A DNA stretch of 32,655 bases from a bacterium (GCA_028727105.1 JAQYOU010000079.1:1-32655); one strand, 5' to 3'; positions 7,471 to 15,775 are shown, counted from the stretch's first letter. Numbers and translations: made by a program. The notes: a model not told the origin generated them from the sequence alone.

Positions 7471-8304
7471 CTATAATAACCGGATACTCTTCTCCGTGAT
7501 CTCAATCTTTCGCTCCTTGTATAGGCGTCCCACTGCGCGCTTGAAGGCAGCCTTGCTCATCTGCATCTCGCGCATGATGATCTCCGGCGAAGCTTTGTCA
7601 TTAAACGGCAGTACACCGGCATATTCCTCGATGACCTGCAGTACCTTTTTTGCATCTGCATCCATCTGTTCTTCCTTGTTTGCACGCCGGGTAATATCCA
7701 GTTTTCCATCCTCCTTGATCCCGGTCACGCGCGCCTCGATGATATCCCCGATCTTTAAGTCTGAAGTATCCTCACTGCGGGGGATCATGGCAGAATATTG
7801 ATCGTCCACCGCTACAAACGTGCCAAAATCATGACCGAATTCGTAGACTCTTCCGCTGACCGTCTCGCCCTTCTCATAAGGCGCATTTGTGGAAAGCTTG
7901 TCATACAGATGCTTCATACTGGCACACAGTCTGCCGCTCTTATCGATGTAAAGAGTGACAAGCACCTCATCGCCCTCACGCACCTTTCCATTCATCTCTT
8001 TATATGGAAGAAACAGATCCTTTTCCAGCCCCCAGTCAAGAAACGCTCCGATCTTTCCCACCTGCGAAACGGAAAGAACCGCCAGCCCGCCGAGGGTCAG
8101 CTTCGGCTTTGCCGTGGTAGCGATCATCCGATCCTTGGAATCGCGGTATAAGAAAACCTCAAGGTGATCTCCGATCGTTGCATTCTGCGGCACTTGCGCT
8201 TTCGGCAAAAGCACCTTCTCCTCTGCCTCACGGCTCTCTGCCAGATAGACACCAAACTCCACTTTTTTTATGATCGTCAGTGTCTGATATTCTCCTAATC
8301 TCAT
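7471..8304 (-). CDS. cvfB: CvfB-type S1 RNA-binding protein (277 aa)
   Basis: A cytosolic RNA-binding protein of the CvfB/YitL family (conserved virulence factor B in S. aureus), with S1-like OB domains and a C-terminal winged helix. The N-terminal S1-like domain begins MRLGEYQTLTIIKK. A second S1 domain lies at about 75-135 (QVGKIGAFLDWGLEKDLFLPY). A third lies at about 145-205 (GETVSGRVYEFGHDFGTFVAV ... GDIIEARVTGIKEDGKLDIT). The final 70 residues look like the winged helix (MQMSKAAFKRAVGRLYKERKI). The ATG at 8304 has AAAGGAG. Its direct RNA targets are unknown. Confidence 0.88.
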   Translation of the reverse strand: MRLGEYQTLTIIKKVEFGVYLAESREAEEKVLLPKAQVPQNATIGDHLEVFLYRDSKDRMIATTAKPKLTLGGLAVLSVSQVGKIGAFLDWGLEKDLFLPYKEMNGKVREGDEVLVTLYIDKSGRLCASMKHLYDKLSTNAPYEKGETVSGRVYEFGHDFGTFVAVDDQYSAMIPRSEDTSDLKIGDIIEARVTGIKEDGKLDITRRANKEEQMDADAKKVLQVIEEYAGVLPFNDKASPEIIMREMQMSKAAFKRAVGRLYKERKIEITEKSIRLL

Positions 8305-8379
8305 GTTGTTCTCCTTTTTTCATGGCAACACGTCCAATGCTGTTCAAATAATCACTTCTGTTTTTAGGCCCTTCGCACT

Positions 8380-9081
8380 TTATTCAAATATAAGATTCGC
8401 GTATGCCTCGCCGCTCTCGTCACACAGCTTCACGCTAACGCGCGACGGTTCCACTGCCACAGAGGGGCAGATCACATCACCCAGCACGGCTGCTTTTTTA
8501 TATTCTGCCCAGATCCGGTGTACCTCAAAACCTTCCGGTAAAAACTCCTCACCCATCAAAATATACTTTGCATTGTTCATGTGGTGGTTCGTGTCGATAA
8601 AATAATGCGGCACTCGTATAGACAGCTTTTTCTCCCCCTCCGGAAGCACCGGAAGCTTGCGTCCAAGGTACTCCATGTCAAGCTTTGGCTCCGAAGGATA
8701 TTTCTCCAGCATCTCCGGGAGCGGGCGCGCCGGTTTTCCGGTCTGTGTGTCAATAAATACCCAGATAGAATTCGCTTTTAAAATGATCTCTCCAGCTTCA
8801 TCCTCAATCTTGAAATTGCGGAGACCGTAAAAGCCTTTGATATCATAAGGCCACGTATAGATCGTCAGTTGCTCACCCAGCTTCGGATAGTGGAGAACAT
8901 CCACCTGCCAGCTGCTCAGGATCCAGGCCACGTGATGCTCGCTCAGATATTCCACCCCGACTCCAAGCTGCTCAGACTGGAATGTGCAACAATCCTGTAA
9001 ATAGTCCAGCAGTGCTGTCAGGCTTGCCTCATTTTTTGTATTGCATTCGCTGTAGCGGACGCGTGTTTGAAATGAATACAT
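8380..9081 (-). CDS. Acyl-ACP thioesterase, double hot-dog (233 aa)
   Basis: Expected to release fatty acids from acyl carrier protein in the cytosol. The protein matches the acyl-ACP thioesterase family across its length: an N-terminal hot-dog repeat (RVRYSECNTKNEASLTALLDYLQD) and a C-terminal one. The catalytic-region motif is D163-T-N165-H-H167-M-N169-N, the bacterial form of the DxNxHxNN signature. WPYDIKGFYGLRNF and the ANSIWVFIDTQTG strand are also typical. The start has AGAGGAAAAACT before the ATG. It lies between the diguanylate cyclase and CvfB genes on the same strand, with gaps of 63 and 75 nt and no clear terminator in either, so co-transcription is possible. Confidence 0.88.
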   Translation of the reverse strand: MYSFQTRVRYSECNTKNEASLTALLDYLQDCCTFQSEQLGVGVEYLSEHHVAWILSSWQVDVLHYPKLGEQLTIYTWPYDIKGFYGLRNFKIEDEAGEIILKANSIWVFIDTQTGKPARPLPEMLEKYPSEPKLDMEYLGRKLPVLPEGEKKLSIRVPHYFIDTNHHMNNAKYILMGEEFLPEGFEVHRIWAEYKKAAVLGDVICPSVAVEPSRVSVKLCDESGEAYANLIFE

Positions 9082-9144
9082 AGTTTTTCCTCTTTTCTCC
9101 TATCTATCATGACAGAAATTGCTGAAATAGGCAAGAGCTGTGTC

Positions 9145-11280
9145 CTACATTTTTCTGCGCGCTTTACCTGTACGCCTATAGTATTCATCCTTATCTTCAT
9201 ACATCAGACGGTCAGCCAGCTCTTTCATTTCGTCAAAGGTCAGCTCGCCATGTTCTTTACACACGACGATACCTTTTGAGATGGAAAGCCTGCATTGATG
9301 TGTTCCCTTCCAGCCCGCTGTAAGATGCTCAAAGGTCTGCATCATATCATTCAACTGATCCTTCGTACATTCCAGCAATGCCACAAACTCATCTCCACCG
9401 GTCCGATACACCTTTCCGTACTCACCCATCGATGTAAGGATACATTTTGCTGCTCCGATGATCAGTTCATCGCCTGACATATGACCGTATGTATCATTGA
9501 TGTGCTTTAATTCGTTTACATCCATCATGATCATTGTGATTTCCGAAACAACATCGCTTTCCAGTATTTTCGCGCAATCCTCCTCAAAAGCACGGCGATT
9601 GAAAAGACCGGTCATATCATCTGTTATGGAAATTTTCTTTTTTTCTTCAAGCTCTTTGGATGCCTTGCGCTCACGGATAAAGATGACCGCAAAAACAATT
9701 CCCATCATCATTAATCCGATCATAAAAATGATGATACTTGCTGTAACAAGCTCCAGAACATTGATCTTATCCGGATGGCAGTCTTCGACAACAAGATACC
9801 AGTCCAGATCCTCCATATATTTTGTCATGCGGCTGCTCTCGACACCTTCTACATAATAGAATTCATCTGACGCTACGTTTTGCAGATAAGAATGATCCAG
9901 ATAATCCCGTTCAATACGCGCTGCATCCGAATCAACTTGTATGAGCCCCGTTTTGTCGATCAGATTTATTTTTACATTATATTTTTCTTCATACTGCTTC
10001 AAAAAACGCTGCAGATCCTTCATCTCGACACCGATGCCGCATACTCCGAGAAAATTAGCGTTTTCATCTGTGATCTCTGTATTTACAAACACAGACAATT
10101 CCCAATGATTGGCTTCATCCGTATCCACTTCCAGATCATAGTGTTTTCCTTCTTCCAGAAATGTCCGATACCAGATATCATGTTCATCGTTTTCCGGATC
10201 AACAAATTTACTGATTCCATTACAAGAATAGTACGCCTTTGAAGCATCACAGACAGCGTAAACCATCTGATAGCCGAATCCTGCTCGGATAGAGTCCAGA
10301 TAGGAAGCTACTTCCTTCTCCACTGCTTCCGGCGAACTCCCACCACTTTTTTTCATATATTGCTTCAGACTATAATCATTTGACATCGTCTCCGAAACGA
10401 TCACCGGTTTTAAAAATCTATTTTCTATGCTGTCATTTATCATATGAGCGATCAACATGCTGTTGCTCTGCGAATTTTTGTCTGAAATACGATTGATAGA
10501 GACAATGCAGGAGACAACAGACGCACTCATACTGATCGCCATGATCGTGAACAGAACAACGATATCCAGCAATTTTCGCTTCTTTTCTTCTCCTTCCCTG
10601 ATCCTGCTCCACTCCTTCAAATATGCCAGCAACATAAGAATCAGCGTAATAAATATCCCGATGTTTGTGATAGATATGCCGTAGAAAAATGCCTGCAAAA
10701 TGATAGCCAGTAAAGGGGTAAAGGTATATACCAGAAGTGATACAAACGTCGTTTTTTTGACTGCTTTCCGATACCGTATGCACATAACACTACAGACAAG
10801 AATACAGATCAGATTGATCGCCGCATAAATATACCATCCCGTATTTCTGTGATAGTTGTTGGACTCATCAAAATAATACATCCAATTTGTGAATAAATTA
10901 CTCAACAGAATCACGCCGCTTATCGCGATACCTATGCGAACAATATTCAAAAATATCCGATCCGGAACTGCACCTTTTTCCTGCAGCAGCTGATAAAAAT
11001 AATGCATCGACAGATCGACAAGCACCAGATTCAGAAAGAACACGCCAAAATTGCTGATGCAGTTCATCACCGCAGCGGTTCTGCCAGCATTCCCCGTAAA
11101 AGTATATCCGCATGCCTCAGACAAGAAGATGATGGAAATTGTAAAGAACATCCAGCGTAACAACTTCCAGCTGCTTCTTTTATACCCGGTCATCGTGATG
11201 ATGACCGTCAGCATCAGACAGATAAATCCGCCAAAAATCTCTATTGTTGCCTGCGTCATCTCTAAGTTAGTAACGTTCAT
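9145..11280 (-). CDS. Membrane diguanylate cyclase: multi-TM, Cache-like sensor, GGDEF (711 aa)
   Basis: Predicted to make cyclic di-GMP in response to an external signal. The first about 225 residues hold seven hydrophobic segments. An eighth (about 240-265) leads into an extracytoplasmic region of roughly 265 residues resembling a Cache sensor (VYAVCDASKAYYSCNG, then FLGVCGIGVEMKDL). A ninth segment (VTASIIIFMIGLMMMGIVFAV) returns to the cytosol. The C-terminal GGDEF domain starts at DDMTGLFNRRAFEEDC and has an intact RTGGDEF active site at about 626-632. The usual inhibitory I-site RxxD upstream of GGDEF is absent (MGEYGKVY in its place), so product feedback is probably lost. The start at 11280 has only a weak AGGATGG site; start confidence is lower than identity. 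Confidence 0.9.
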   Translation of the reverse strand: MNVTNLEMTQATIEIFGGFICLMLTVIITMTGYKRSSWKLLRWMFFTISIIFLSEACGYTFTGNAGRTAAVMNCISNFGVFFLNLVLVDLSMHYFYQLLQEKGAVPDRIFLNIVRIGIAISGVILLSNLFTNWMYYFDESNNYHRNTGWYIYAAINLICILVCSVMCIRYRKAVKKTTFVSLLVYTFTPLLAIILQAFFYGISITNIGIFITLILMLLAYLKEWSRIREGEEKKRKLLDIVVLFTIMAISMSASVVSCIVSINRISDKNSQSNSMLIAHMINDSIENRFLKPVIVSETMSNDYSLKQYMKKSGGSSPEAVEKEVASYLDSIRAGFGYQMVYAVCDASKAYYSCNGISKFVDPENDEHDIWYRTFLEEGKHYDLEVDTDEANHWELSVFVNTEITDENANFLGVCGIGVEMKDLQRFLKQYEEKYNVKINLIDKTGLIQVDSDAARIERDYLDHSYLQNVASDEFYYVEGVESSRMTKYMEDLDWYLVVEDCHPDKINVLELVTASIIIFMIGLMMMGIVFAVIFIRERKASKELEEKKKISITDDMTGLFNRRAFEEDCAKILESDVVSEITMIMMDVNELKHINDTYGHMSGDELIIGAAKCILTSMGEYGKVYRTGGDEFVALLECTKDQLNDMMQTFEHLTAGWKGTHQCRLSISKGIVVCKEHGELTFDEMKELADRLMYEDKDEYYRRTGKARRKM

Positions 11281-11313
11281 CTGTATATTACCATCCTGTT
11301 ATTTAACCTTCGA

Positions 11314-11421
11314 CTACTTTTCATCCACCACCTGAGTACACCATTTTTCATCACCAATATGCTCCTTGCTGATAAAAACAGCGGGAAAGATTTTCCCGCC
11401 CTTAGTGATCCACTCACTCAT
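11314..11421 (-). CDS. Possible 35-aa small protein downstream of the DUF6718-like gene
   Basis: The ATG at 11421 lies 8 nt after the stop of the preceding small gene and opens a 35-codon frame beginning MSEWITKGGKIF and ending CTQVVDEK. Only a weak AGAAAG precedes it, so translation would rely on coupling with the upstream gene. The final six residues, QVVDEK, are identical to the end of the RlmI-like protein encoded at 12026, with synonymous codon differences. This could be chance, a vestige of duplication or a real small gene. A hairpin that reads as a terminator falls inside the frame, which argues against full expression. Confidence 0.35.
   Translation of the reverse strand: MSEWITKGGKIFPAVFISKEHIGDEKWCTQVVDEK
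11374..11399 (-). terminator. Intrinsic terminator after the DUF6718-like gene
   Basis: On the minus strand the 8-bp stem GCGGGAAA / TTTCCCGC (11399-11392 with 11388-11381) is followed by TGTTTTTATC. It lies about 30 nt past the stop at 11430 and inside the possible 35-aa ORF. Confidence 0.6.
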
Positions 11422-11429
11422 TTATCTTT

Positions 11430-11654
11430 CTACATATGCTCAACCGCATATGCAAACTCTGCTTCTGATTCGACGAATCTGTATGGTTCATATTCTCCAT
11501 AAGCATACGGCCTGCTAATAGTAACCAGCTGGATCTTGTCATATCCAACTTTTTCGATCAACGATTTCTTGAATGTGGAAAGATGCTTCCCATGTGTTGT
11601 TTTGAATGCTACACATCCTTCGTCATCAATGTTCTTGGCAATTAGATAACACAT
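11430..11654 (-). CDS. Small DUF6718-like protein (74 aa)
   Basis: A small soluble protein of unknown function starting MCYLIAKNIDDEGCVAFKTTHG, which I recall as resembling the DUF6718 family of Clostridia. Visible features are Cys2 and Cys14, a GKHLSTFKKSL basic helix, a strand ending QLVTISRPYAYGEYEPYRF, and a short acidic tail. The start has a good AAGGAGG site and a promoter-like pair upstream. No membrane segment or signal peptide is present. The product may be a cytosolic binding protein, but nothing in the sequence fixes a role. Confidence 0.75.
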   Translation of the reverse strand: MCYLIAKNIDDEGCVAFKTTHGKHLSTFKKSLIEKVGYDKIQLVTISRPYAYGEYEPYRFVESEAEFAYAVEHM

Positions 11655-11689
11655 GTTTCAACGCCTCCTTAAAATCTTGCTCTGTCTGA

Positions 11690-11718
11690 ATTTTAGCACG
11701 CTCGTATAGATTTCGCAA
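11690..11718 (-). promoter_or_regulatory. Likely promoter of the DUF6718-like gene
   Basis: On the minus strand TTGCGA (11718-11713) and TAAAAT (11695-11690) have a 17-bp spacer. The expected start is near 11683, about 28 nt ahead of the ATG. Confidence 0.55.
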
Positions 11719-12025
11719 CTATAACCCAACTTCATTTTCATGGTTCTTCTTATATATATATTTATGAAGCAAAGCAGGAAACCATTTAATAGAATGAGTT
11801 CCTGCTTTTATCTTTATACACTCTTCTTAATTCTTTCTTTATCACCCAACGATGATAGCCATATTATGCTAATTTACTCTAAACGAGGATAATATTTTTA
11901 TCACGTCTGCCTCTTCATCTAACTTAAATATTTACACCATTTTGCGATAGATTACGATATTTTCCCATTTTACACCAATGTCTAAAATATCGCACAATAT
12001 CAGGCTTTTCAGGTGCTTTCCACAC
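11719..12025. other. Sparse AT-rich spacer with one hairpin
   Basis: No convincing gene is seen on either strand. The only clear structure is a 10-bp inverted repeat, AAAGCAGGAA (11771-11780) / TTCCTGCTTT (11799-11808), with an 18-base loop and a T-rich right flank. It could act as a terminator on the plus strand although no plus-strand gene precedes it. A weak hairpin (AGGTG/CACCT, 12011-12030) lies just past the methyltransferase stop and has no T-run. Confidence 0.5.
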
Positions 12026-13225
12026 CTACTTCTCATCTACCACCTGAAAAATATAGAATTTAAGATAATAACTCTCATCCGCCGCCCAAAGGATCGGGTG
12101 ATCTGCTGCCTGCGTGCGGAATTCCACCTGGCGCAGACGTTTGTGGGCGGAGCGGGCGGCTTCGCGGATCGTCTTTGCAAGGAGCTCCTGTGTCATGAAG
12201 TGGGAGCAGGAGCAGGTCGCAAGATACCCGCCGTCTTTTACCAGCTTTAAGCCCTTCCTATTGATCTCACGATAGCCCTTGATGGCATTTTTTGTCGCCT
12301 CTCTGGACTTCGTGAAGGCAGGCGGATCAAGGATCACCACATCATACTGCTCCCCTGCCGCCGCCAGCTCCGGCAGTTCATCCAGCACATTGGCACAGCG
12401 AAAATGTACCGTGTTCTCCAGTCCGTTCAGGCGTGCATTTGCATTTGCCTGTTCGATGGCATACTCGGAAATATCAAGTCCAGTCACATCAACGGCTCCG
12501 GCAATGCCGGCGTTCAGGGCAAAGGTTCCCATGTGCGTGAAGCAGTCCAGCACCTTTTTGCCTTTGCAGATGCGCTGCATCGCCAGACGGTTATACTTCT
12601 GATCCAGAAAAAATCCGGTCTTTTGTCCGTTTACCACATCAACCATATAATGAACGCCATTTTCTACGATCTCGATATTCGTATCAAAGGGCTCACCGAT
12701 AAAATCCTTCACCTTCGGCAGACCTTCTTTTTTGCGCTCGTTTGCATCGCTGCGCTCGTAAACGCCGCGAATGTGGATGCCATCCGCAGCCAGCGTTTTT
12801 TTTAAAAGTTCCACCAGCTTCAGTTTAAATTGTTCCATGCCCAGTGCCAGGCACTGCACCACCAGCACATCCTCATATTTATCTACCACAAATCCCGGCA
12901 AAAAATCTGCTTCCCCAAAGATCACACGGCAGGAGGACGTATCAACCGTTGTCTTTCGATAATCCCACGCATTCTGTACGCGCATACGCAAAAATTCCTC
13001 GTCGATCTCCTGATCCACATGGCGCGTCATCAGCCGGATACGGATCTTGGAATTCACGTTAATGAACCCACGCCCCATGGGATAACCGTCAAAGTCATGA
13101 ATGATCACGATATCGCCGTTTTCAAAGGATCCCAGGATCGTATCGATCTCGTTGTCAAAGATCCACATGCCACCCGCTTTGATCGTGCGGCCCTCACCCT
13201 TTTTTAATGTCACAATTGCACTCAT
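12026..13225 (-). CDS. RlmI-like class I SAM-dependent rRNA methyltransferase (399 aa)
   Basis: Expected to methylate a cytosine of 23S rRNA, by analogy with RlmI (m5C) and the RlmI/RlmK family; the exact base is not predicted. A PUA-like N-terminal domain (about 1-75: IVTLKKGEGRTIKAGGMWIF) is followed by an EEHEE-like region (FLPGFVVDKYEDVLVVQ). The Rossmann domain carries KVLDCFTHMGTFALNA as the SAM site, motif IV as ILDPPAFTKSR, and a CSCSHFM segment with candidate catalytic Cys. An in-frame ATG at 13258 exists, but GAGGAGA precedes the ATG at 13225 and the PUA domain begins there. Confidence 0.9.
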   Translation of the reverse strand: MSAIVTLKKGEGRTIKAGGMWIFDNEIDTILGSFENGDIVIIHDFDGYPMGRGFINVNSKIRIRLMTRHVDQEIDEEFLRMRVQNAWDYRKTTVDTSSCRVIFGEADFLPGFVVDKYEDVLVVQCLALGMEQFKLKLVELLKKTLAADGIHIRGVYERSDANERKKEGLPKVKDFIGEPFDTNIEIVENGVHYMVDVVNGQKTGFFLDQKYNRLAMQRICKGKKVLDCFTHMGTFALNAGIAGAVDVTGLDISEYAIEQANANARLNGLENTVHFRCANVLDELPELAAAGEQYDVVILDPPAFTKSREATKNAIKGYREINRKGLKLVKDGGYLATCSCSHFMTQELLAKTIREAARSAHKRLRQVEFRTQAADHPILWAADESYYLKFYIFQVVDEK

Positions 13226-13276
13226 CAATTTGTCTCTCCTCGTTAAAACTAATATCATTCCAAAAACTATTCATTC

Positions 13277-13305
13277 ATGCTACCACATATTTTCAATAGT
13301 GTAAA
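13277..13305 (-). promoter_or_regulatory. Possible promoter of the RlmI-like gene
   Basis: On the minus strand TTTACA (13305-13300) and TAGCAT (13282-13277) are 17 bp apart, giving a leader of about 45 nt. The -10 is a 4/6 match. Confidence 0.45.
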
Positions 13306-13314
13306 TATTCCCTC

Positions 13315-13348
13315 AAAAAAGCCCCCGGACCATACACGGTTCGAGGGC
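13315..13348 (-). terminator. Intrinsic terminator of the lrgAB-gntR cassette
   Basis: On the minus strand GCCCTCG (13348-13342) pairs with CGGGGGC (13327-13321), one G-T pair, followed by six T (13320-13315). It lies 11 nt after the gntR stop and closes the three-gene unit. Confidence 0.82.
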
Positions 13349-13358
13349 ATATAACGGT

Positions 13359-14015
13359 TTATACCAACAGTTGATAATGTTCTTCGATCGCCTGTGCACA
13401 CTGCTCATAGGAACCGGCTCTGATCCCCTCGCAGATGGCGCGATGAAGCTCAGAAAACCGCCGCTGTTCTTCCTCTGATGCATGAATCAGTGTATCTTTG
13501 ATCCCTTGCCGGTACACCGGAAAGATGGCATCCGCGATCGTCATCCACAGGCGGTTCCCCTGAAGCTGTAAGAGCTCATAATGAAAACGGGCATCCACCT
13601 CGATCGCTTGTGTTCCTCCGTCTCCGGGTGTCTCCCCCAGAATCGCCACCAGTGTATCAGCTATGTCCACCCGATCCGCCCGTTCTGCAAGCGTTCTGCA
13701 CGCCTGCTTGTCCAGTTCCATTCGAAATGCCTTCACATCCTCCATGTTCGTTGTTCCAAGCATGAGCATTATACTGAAGATCTCGGAGATCGGCTCACTC
13801 ATCCGACAGCTCAGATAATTACCGGAGCCTTGTCTGCACTCGATCAACCCAAAGGTCTCCATACTTCGCAGAGCCTCCCGCACACAGTTTCGGCTCACGC
13901 CCATCTGTTCGGCAAGAAGACGCTCTGTGGGCAGACGGTCTCCGATCCTGATCCGTCCGTCCGTGATCTCCTGACAGATATAGTCGATGACCTTTTTGTA
14001 TTCCTTATGATCCAT
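13359..14015 (-). CDS. GntR family regulator, FadR/FCD type (218 aa)
   Basis: A cytosolic DNA-binding repressor or activator. The N-terminal winged helix (residues 1-70) is canonical: a GDRLPTERLLAEQMGVSRNCVREALRSMETFGLIE recognition region with ECRQGSGNYL wing. The all-helical FCD domain follows (about 85-218) with His/Asp metal-site-like positions, e.g. DARFHYELLQLQGN and FSELHRAI. FCD regulators commonly bind small organic acids. It lies 56 nt after lrgB on the same strand with no terminator between, so it is probably co-transcribed with lrgA-lrgB and may repress them through the palindrome over the lrgA start site. The start has GGGGGATAAA before the ATG. The effector cannot be read from sequence. 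Confidence 0.9.
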   Translation of the reverse strand: MDHKEYKKVIDYICQEITDGRIRIGDRLPTERLLAEQMGVSRNCVREALRSMETFGLIECRQGSGNYLSCRMSEPISEIFSIMLMLGTTNMEDVKAFRMELDKQACRTLAERADRVDIADTLVAILGETPGDGGTQAIEVDARFHYELLQLQGNRLWMTIADAIFPVYRQGIKDTLIHASEEEQRRFSELHRAICEGIRAGSYEQCAQAIEEHYQLLV

Positions 14016-14071
14016 TTTATCCCCCTGAAGAAGCTCATTTTATTTCAATGCATGTTCCAGATCATTTTCTG

Positions 14072-14767
14072 CTAAAGCAAATTTGCAAAGATCATTGCTC
14101 CAAACACTGTCAATAGCCCTGATAACACAATGGAAAGACTGCTCATAGCGCCCTCCACCTCACCCATCTCCATAGCTTTCGTCGTTCCGACCGCATGAGA
14201 TGCAGATCCAATGGCAATACCCTTTGCCACCGGCTCCGTAATATGGAACATCCGACAGACCGACTCTGCGATCATGTTTCCGATAATTCCTGTGATAATG
14301 ATCACCGCTACCGTGATCGCCACATAACCACCCAGCTCCTCGGACACACCCATTCCGATGGCGGTAGTGATGGATTTCGGCAGAAATGTCACATACTCCT
14401 GATGGTCAAAATGAAAGATCACAGCCAGCAACAGTACAGACACCATACTGGTCAGCACACCTGTCACGATCCCCACCAGGATCGCACGCACATTCTTTTT
14501 CAGCGGCTCAAACTGCTCATACAATGGGATTGCCAGACTCACCGTCGCCGGTGTGAGCAGATAGCTGATGTATTTCGCGCCTTCATAGTAGACATCATAG
14601 GGCATCCGCGATACCAACAGAAAGATCATCGTAAAAATGATCGCCATCAGCAGCGGATTAAAAATCGCCAGCTTCCATTTTTGTTTGATAGAAATACCCA
14701 AAAAATATGCGCCCAGCGTAATGAACACACCCAGAAAAACTGCTTCACTGAAAAAATCACCGATCAT
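14072..14767 (-). CDS. lrgB: LrgB family membrane protein (231 aa)
   Basis: The larger partner of the LrgA/LrgB (CidA/CidB-like) membrane pair. Such pairs affect autolysis in staphylococci, and LrgAB-type systems have been shown to move pyruvate in B. subtilis (PftAB) and S. mutans. The protein is strongly hydrophobic with about seven membrane segments. Family hallmarks include [36 protein letters not shown], and [30 protein letters not shown]. It overlaps the end of lrgA by 11 bases, as is usual for this pair. Length is typical. Confidence 0.93.
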   Translation of the reverse strand: MIGDFFSEAVFLGVFITLGAYFLGISIKQKWKLAIFNPLLMAIIFTMIFLLVSRMPYDVYYEGAKYISYLLTPATVSLAIPLYEQFEPLKKNVRAILVGIVTGVLTSMVSVLLLAVIFHFDHQEYVTFLPKSITTAIGMGVSEELGGYVAITVAVIIITGIIGNMIAESVCRMFHITEPVAKGIAIGSASHAVGTTKAMEMGEVEGAMSSLSIVLSGLLTVFGAMIFANLL

Positions 14768-15122
14768 TTCTCTGCTCCTTTCTGCCGCGGATGACCTTCT
14801 GTGTCACAAGACCGGTCACTGCCATCACCACAAAAGTCGTCAAGAATGTAACGACCACATAGGCAATCAGCTTCTCACTCAACAGATCCCAGGATTCGAT
14901 CAGTCCGACTGCTGCCGGAACGAACATGACCGGCATGATCTCGATCAAAAAGATCCCCACATCCTTCACAGCCTCCAGCGGAATAATACCGGTCATCAAT
15001 CCGGTAAATAATAATACGATTCCGTAAATGCTCGCCGGAACCGGCAATGGGATCACTGCGTGCAGGATCTCTCCAATAAACGAGATCAAAATGATCATAA
15101 AAAATTGTTTTAAATACTTCAT
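14757..15122 (-). CDS. lrgA: LrgA/CidA family membrane protein (121 aa)
   Basis: The small, holin-like partner of LrgB, with about four membrane segments. FIGEILHAVIPLPVPASIYGIVLLF is the family signature, followed by FLIEIMPVMFVPAAVGLIESW, and a basic, hydrophilic C-terminus ([13 protein letters not shown]). An in-frame ATG at 15134 was rejected because GGAGGCGTTT sits just before the ATG at 15122. Its promoter and a palindromic operator lie directly upstream. Function is inferred from the family as in the LrgB entry. Confidence 0.92.
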   Translation of the reverse strand: MKYLKQFFMIILISFIGEILHAVIPLPVPASIYGIVLLFTGLMTGIIPLEAVKDVGIFLIEIMPVMFVPAAVGLIESWDLLSEKLIAYVVVTFLTTFVVMAVTGLVTQKVIRGRKEQRNDR

Positions 15123-15133
15123 AAACGCCTCCA

Positions 15134-15150
15134 AATTGGTAGTACCAATT
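15134..15150. promoter_or_regulatory. Palindromic operator over the lrgA transcription start
   Basis: AATTGGTA-G-TACCAATT is a perfect 8-bp inverted repeat with one central base at 15142. Its core TGGTAGTACCA fits the FadR-type GntR operator form TGGT-N3-ACCA. It overlaps the expected start (about 15145) and ends 2 nt before the ribosome binding site, as expected for a repressor site. The most likely ligand protein is the GntR regulator at 13359. Confidence 0.78.
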
Positions 15151-15151
15151 T

Positions 15152-15180
15152 AAGATAGCACAATCCGTGTCACTTTACAA
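15152..15180 (-). promoter_or_regulatory. Promoter of lrgA-lrgB-gntR
   Basis: On the minus strand TTGTAA (15180-15175) and TATCTT (15157-15152) are spaced 17 bp. The start falls within the palindromic operator. Confidence 0.65.
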
Positions 15181-15196
15181 TAGGGAATTCTTCCAT

Positions 15197-15775
15197 TTAG
15201 TAGTGGATTGCCTGCTCTCTGGTCATCCAGAAATGAATGCCTGGGGCAGCATCATGCCAGCGGTTTGTGTCAAAGTTGTCCACCTCCACCCACTCGCCCA
15301 CGCGATAGACAAAGCTGTCGTCGATGGTGGCCACCGCTTCGGTGTATTTCACGGTCTCATCGATGCTCTTGATGCTTAATACCTTCGCCTTGCTGCATCT
15401 GCAGGTCAGCCGGGTGGCAGAGGAGCGCAGCGCGTCCTTTGGCACCAGCATCTGGACGATCCGGTCATCCTGACATTTTTTATACGCCACAAAAGGTCCC
15501 TCCGCAGGGCATGCCAGATGATAATATTTTGTCGTGTCGTCCGCATGGATATTCACCAATTCGATATCATTTAAAGAAGCTCCCAGAAAATCCGCACCTT
15601 CGATATGAACGTCCTCCATCCGGCAGCCATAAAAAACCGCACTTTGGAAATCACAGTTTCGCAGGTTGCATCCCTGAAAGAGACAGTTGTTTAAAATACA
15701 TCCCTGAAAGGATACGCCTTCCAGGTCTTCTGATATAAAAGAGAGATTCTCCAGCGTTTTTTCTATATAATCCAT
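15197..15775 (-). CDS. Pentapeptide-repeat protein with DUF5758-like C-terminus (192 aa)
   Basis: A soluble protein of unknown function. Its N-terminal part (about residues 8-75) has successive five-residue turns with central Leu/Phe (GVSFQ, GCILN, NCLFQ, GCNLR, NCDFQ, SAVFY), which form a right-handed beta helix in this family. The C-terminal part (about 85-192) resembles DUF5758: ACPAEGPFVAYKKC, SSATRLTCRCSKAKVL and APGIHFWMTREQAIHY. The longer GTG start at 15820 lacks a ribosome binding site, while GGGTGAG precedes the ATG at 15775. It is monocistronic, with its own promoter-like pair. Confidence 0.85.
   Translation of the reverse strand: MDYIEKTLENLSFISEDLEGVSFQGCILNNCLFQGCNLRNCDFQSAVFYGCRMEDVHIEGADFLGASLNDIELVNIHADDTTKYYHLACPAEGPFVAYKKCQDDRIVQMLVPKDALRSSATRLTCRCSKAKVLSIKSIDETVKYTEAVATIDDSFVYRVGEWVEVDNFDTNRWHDAAPGIHFWMTREQAIHY

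Noticed and set aside
14195..14794. 199-aa plus-strand open frame
   Set aside because: His/Gln/Arg-rich antisense shadow of lrgB, with no ribosome binding site.
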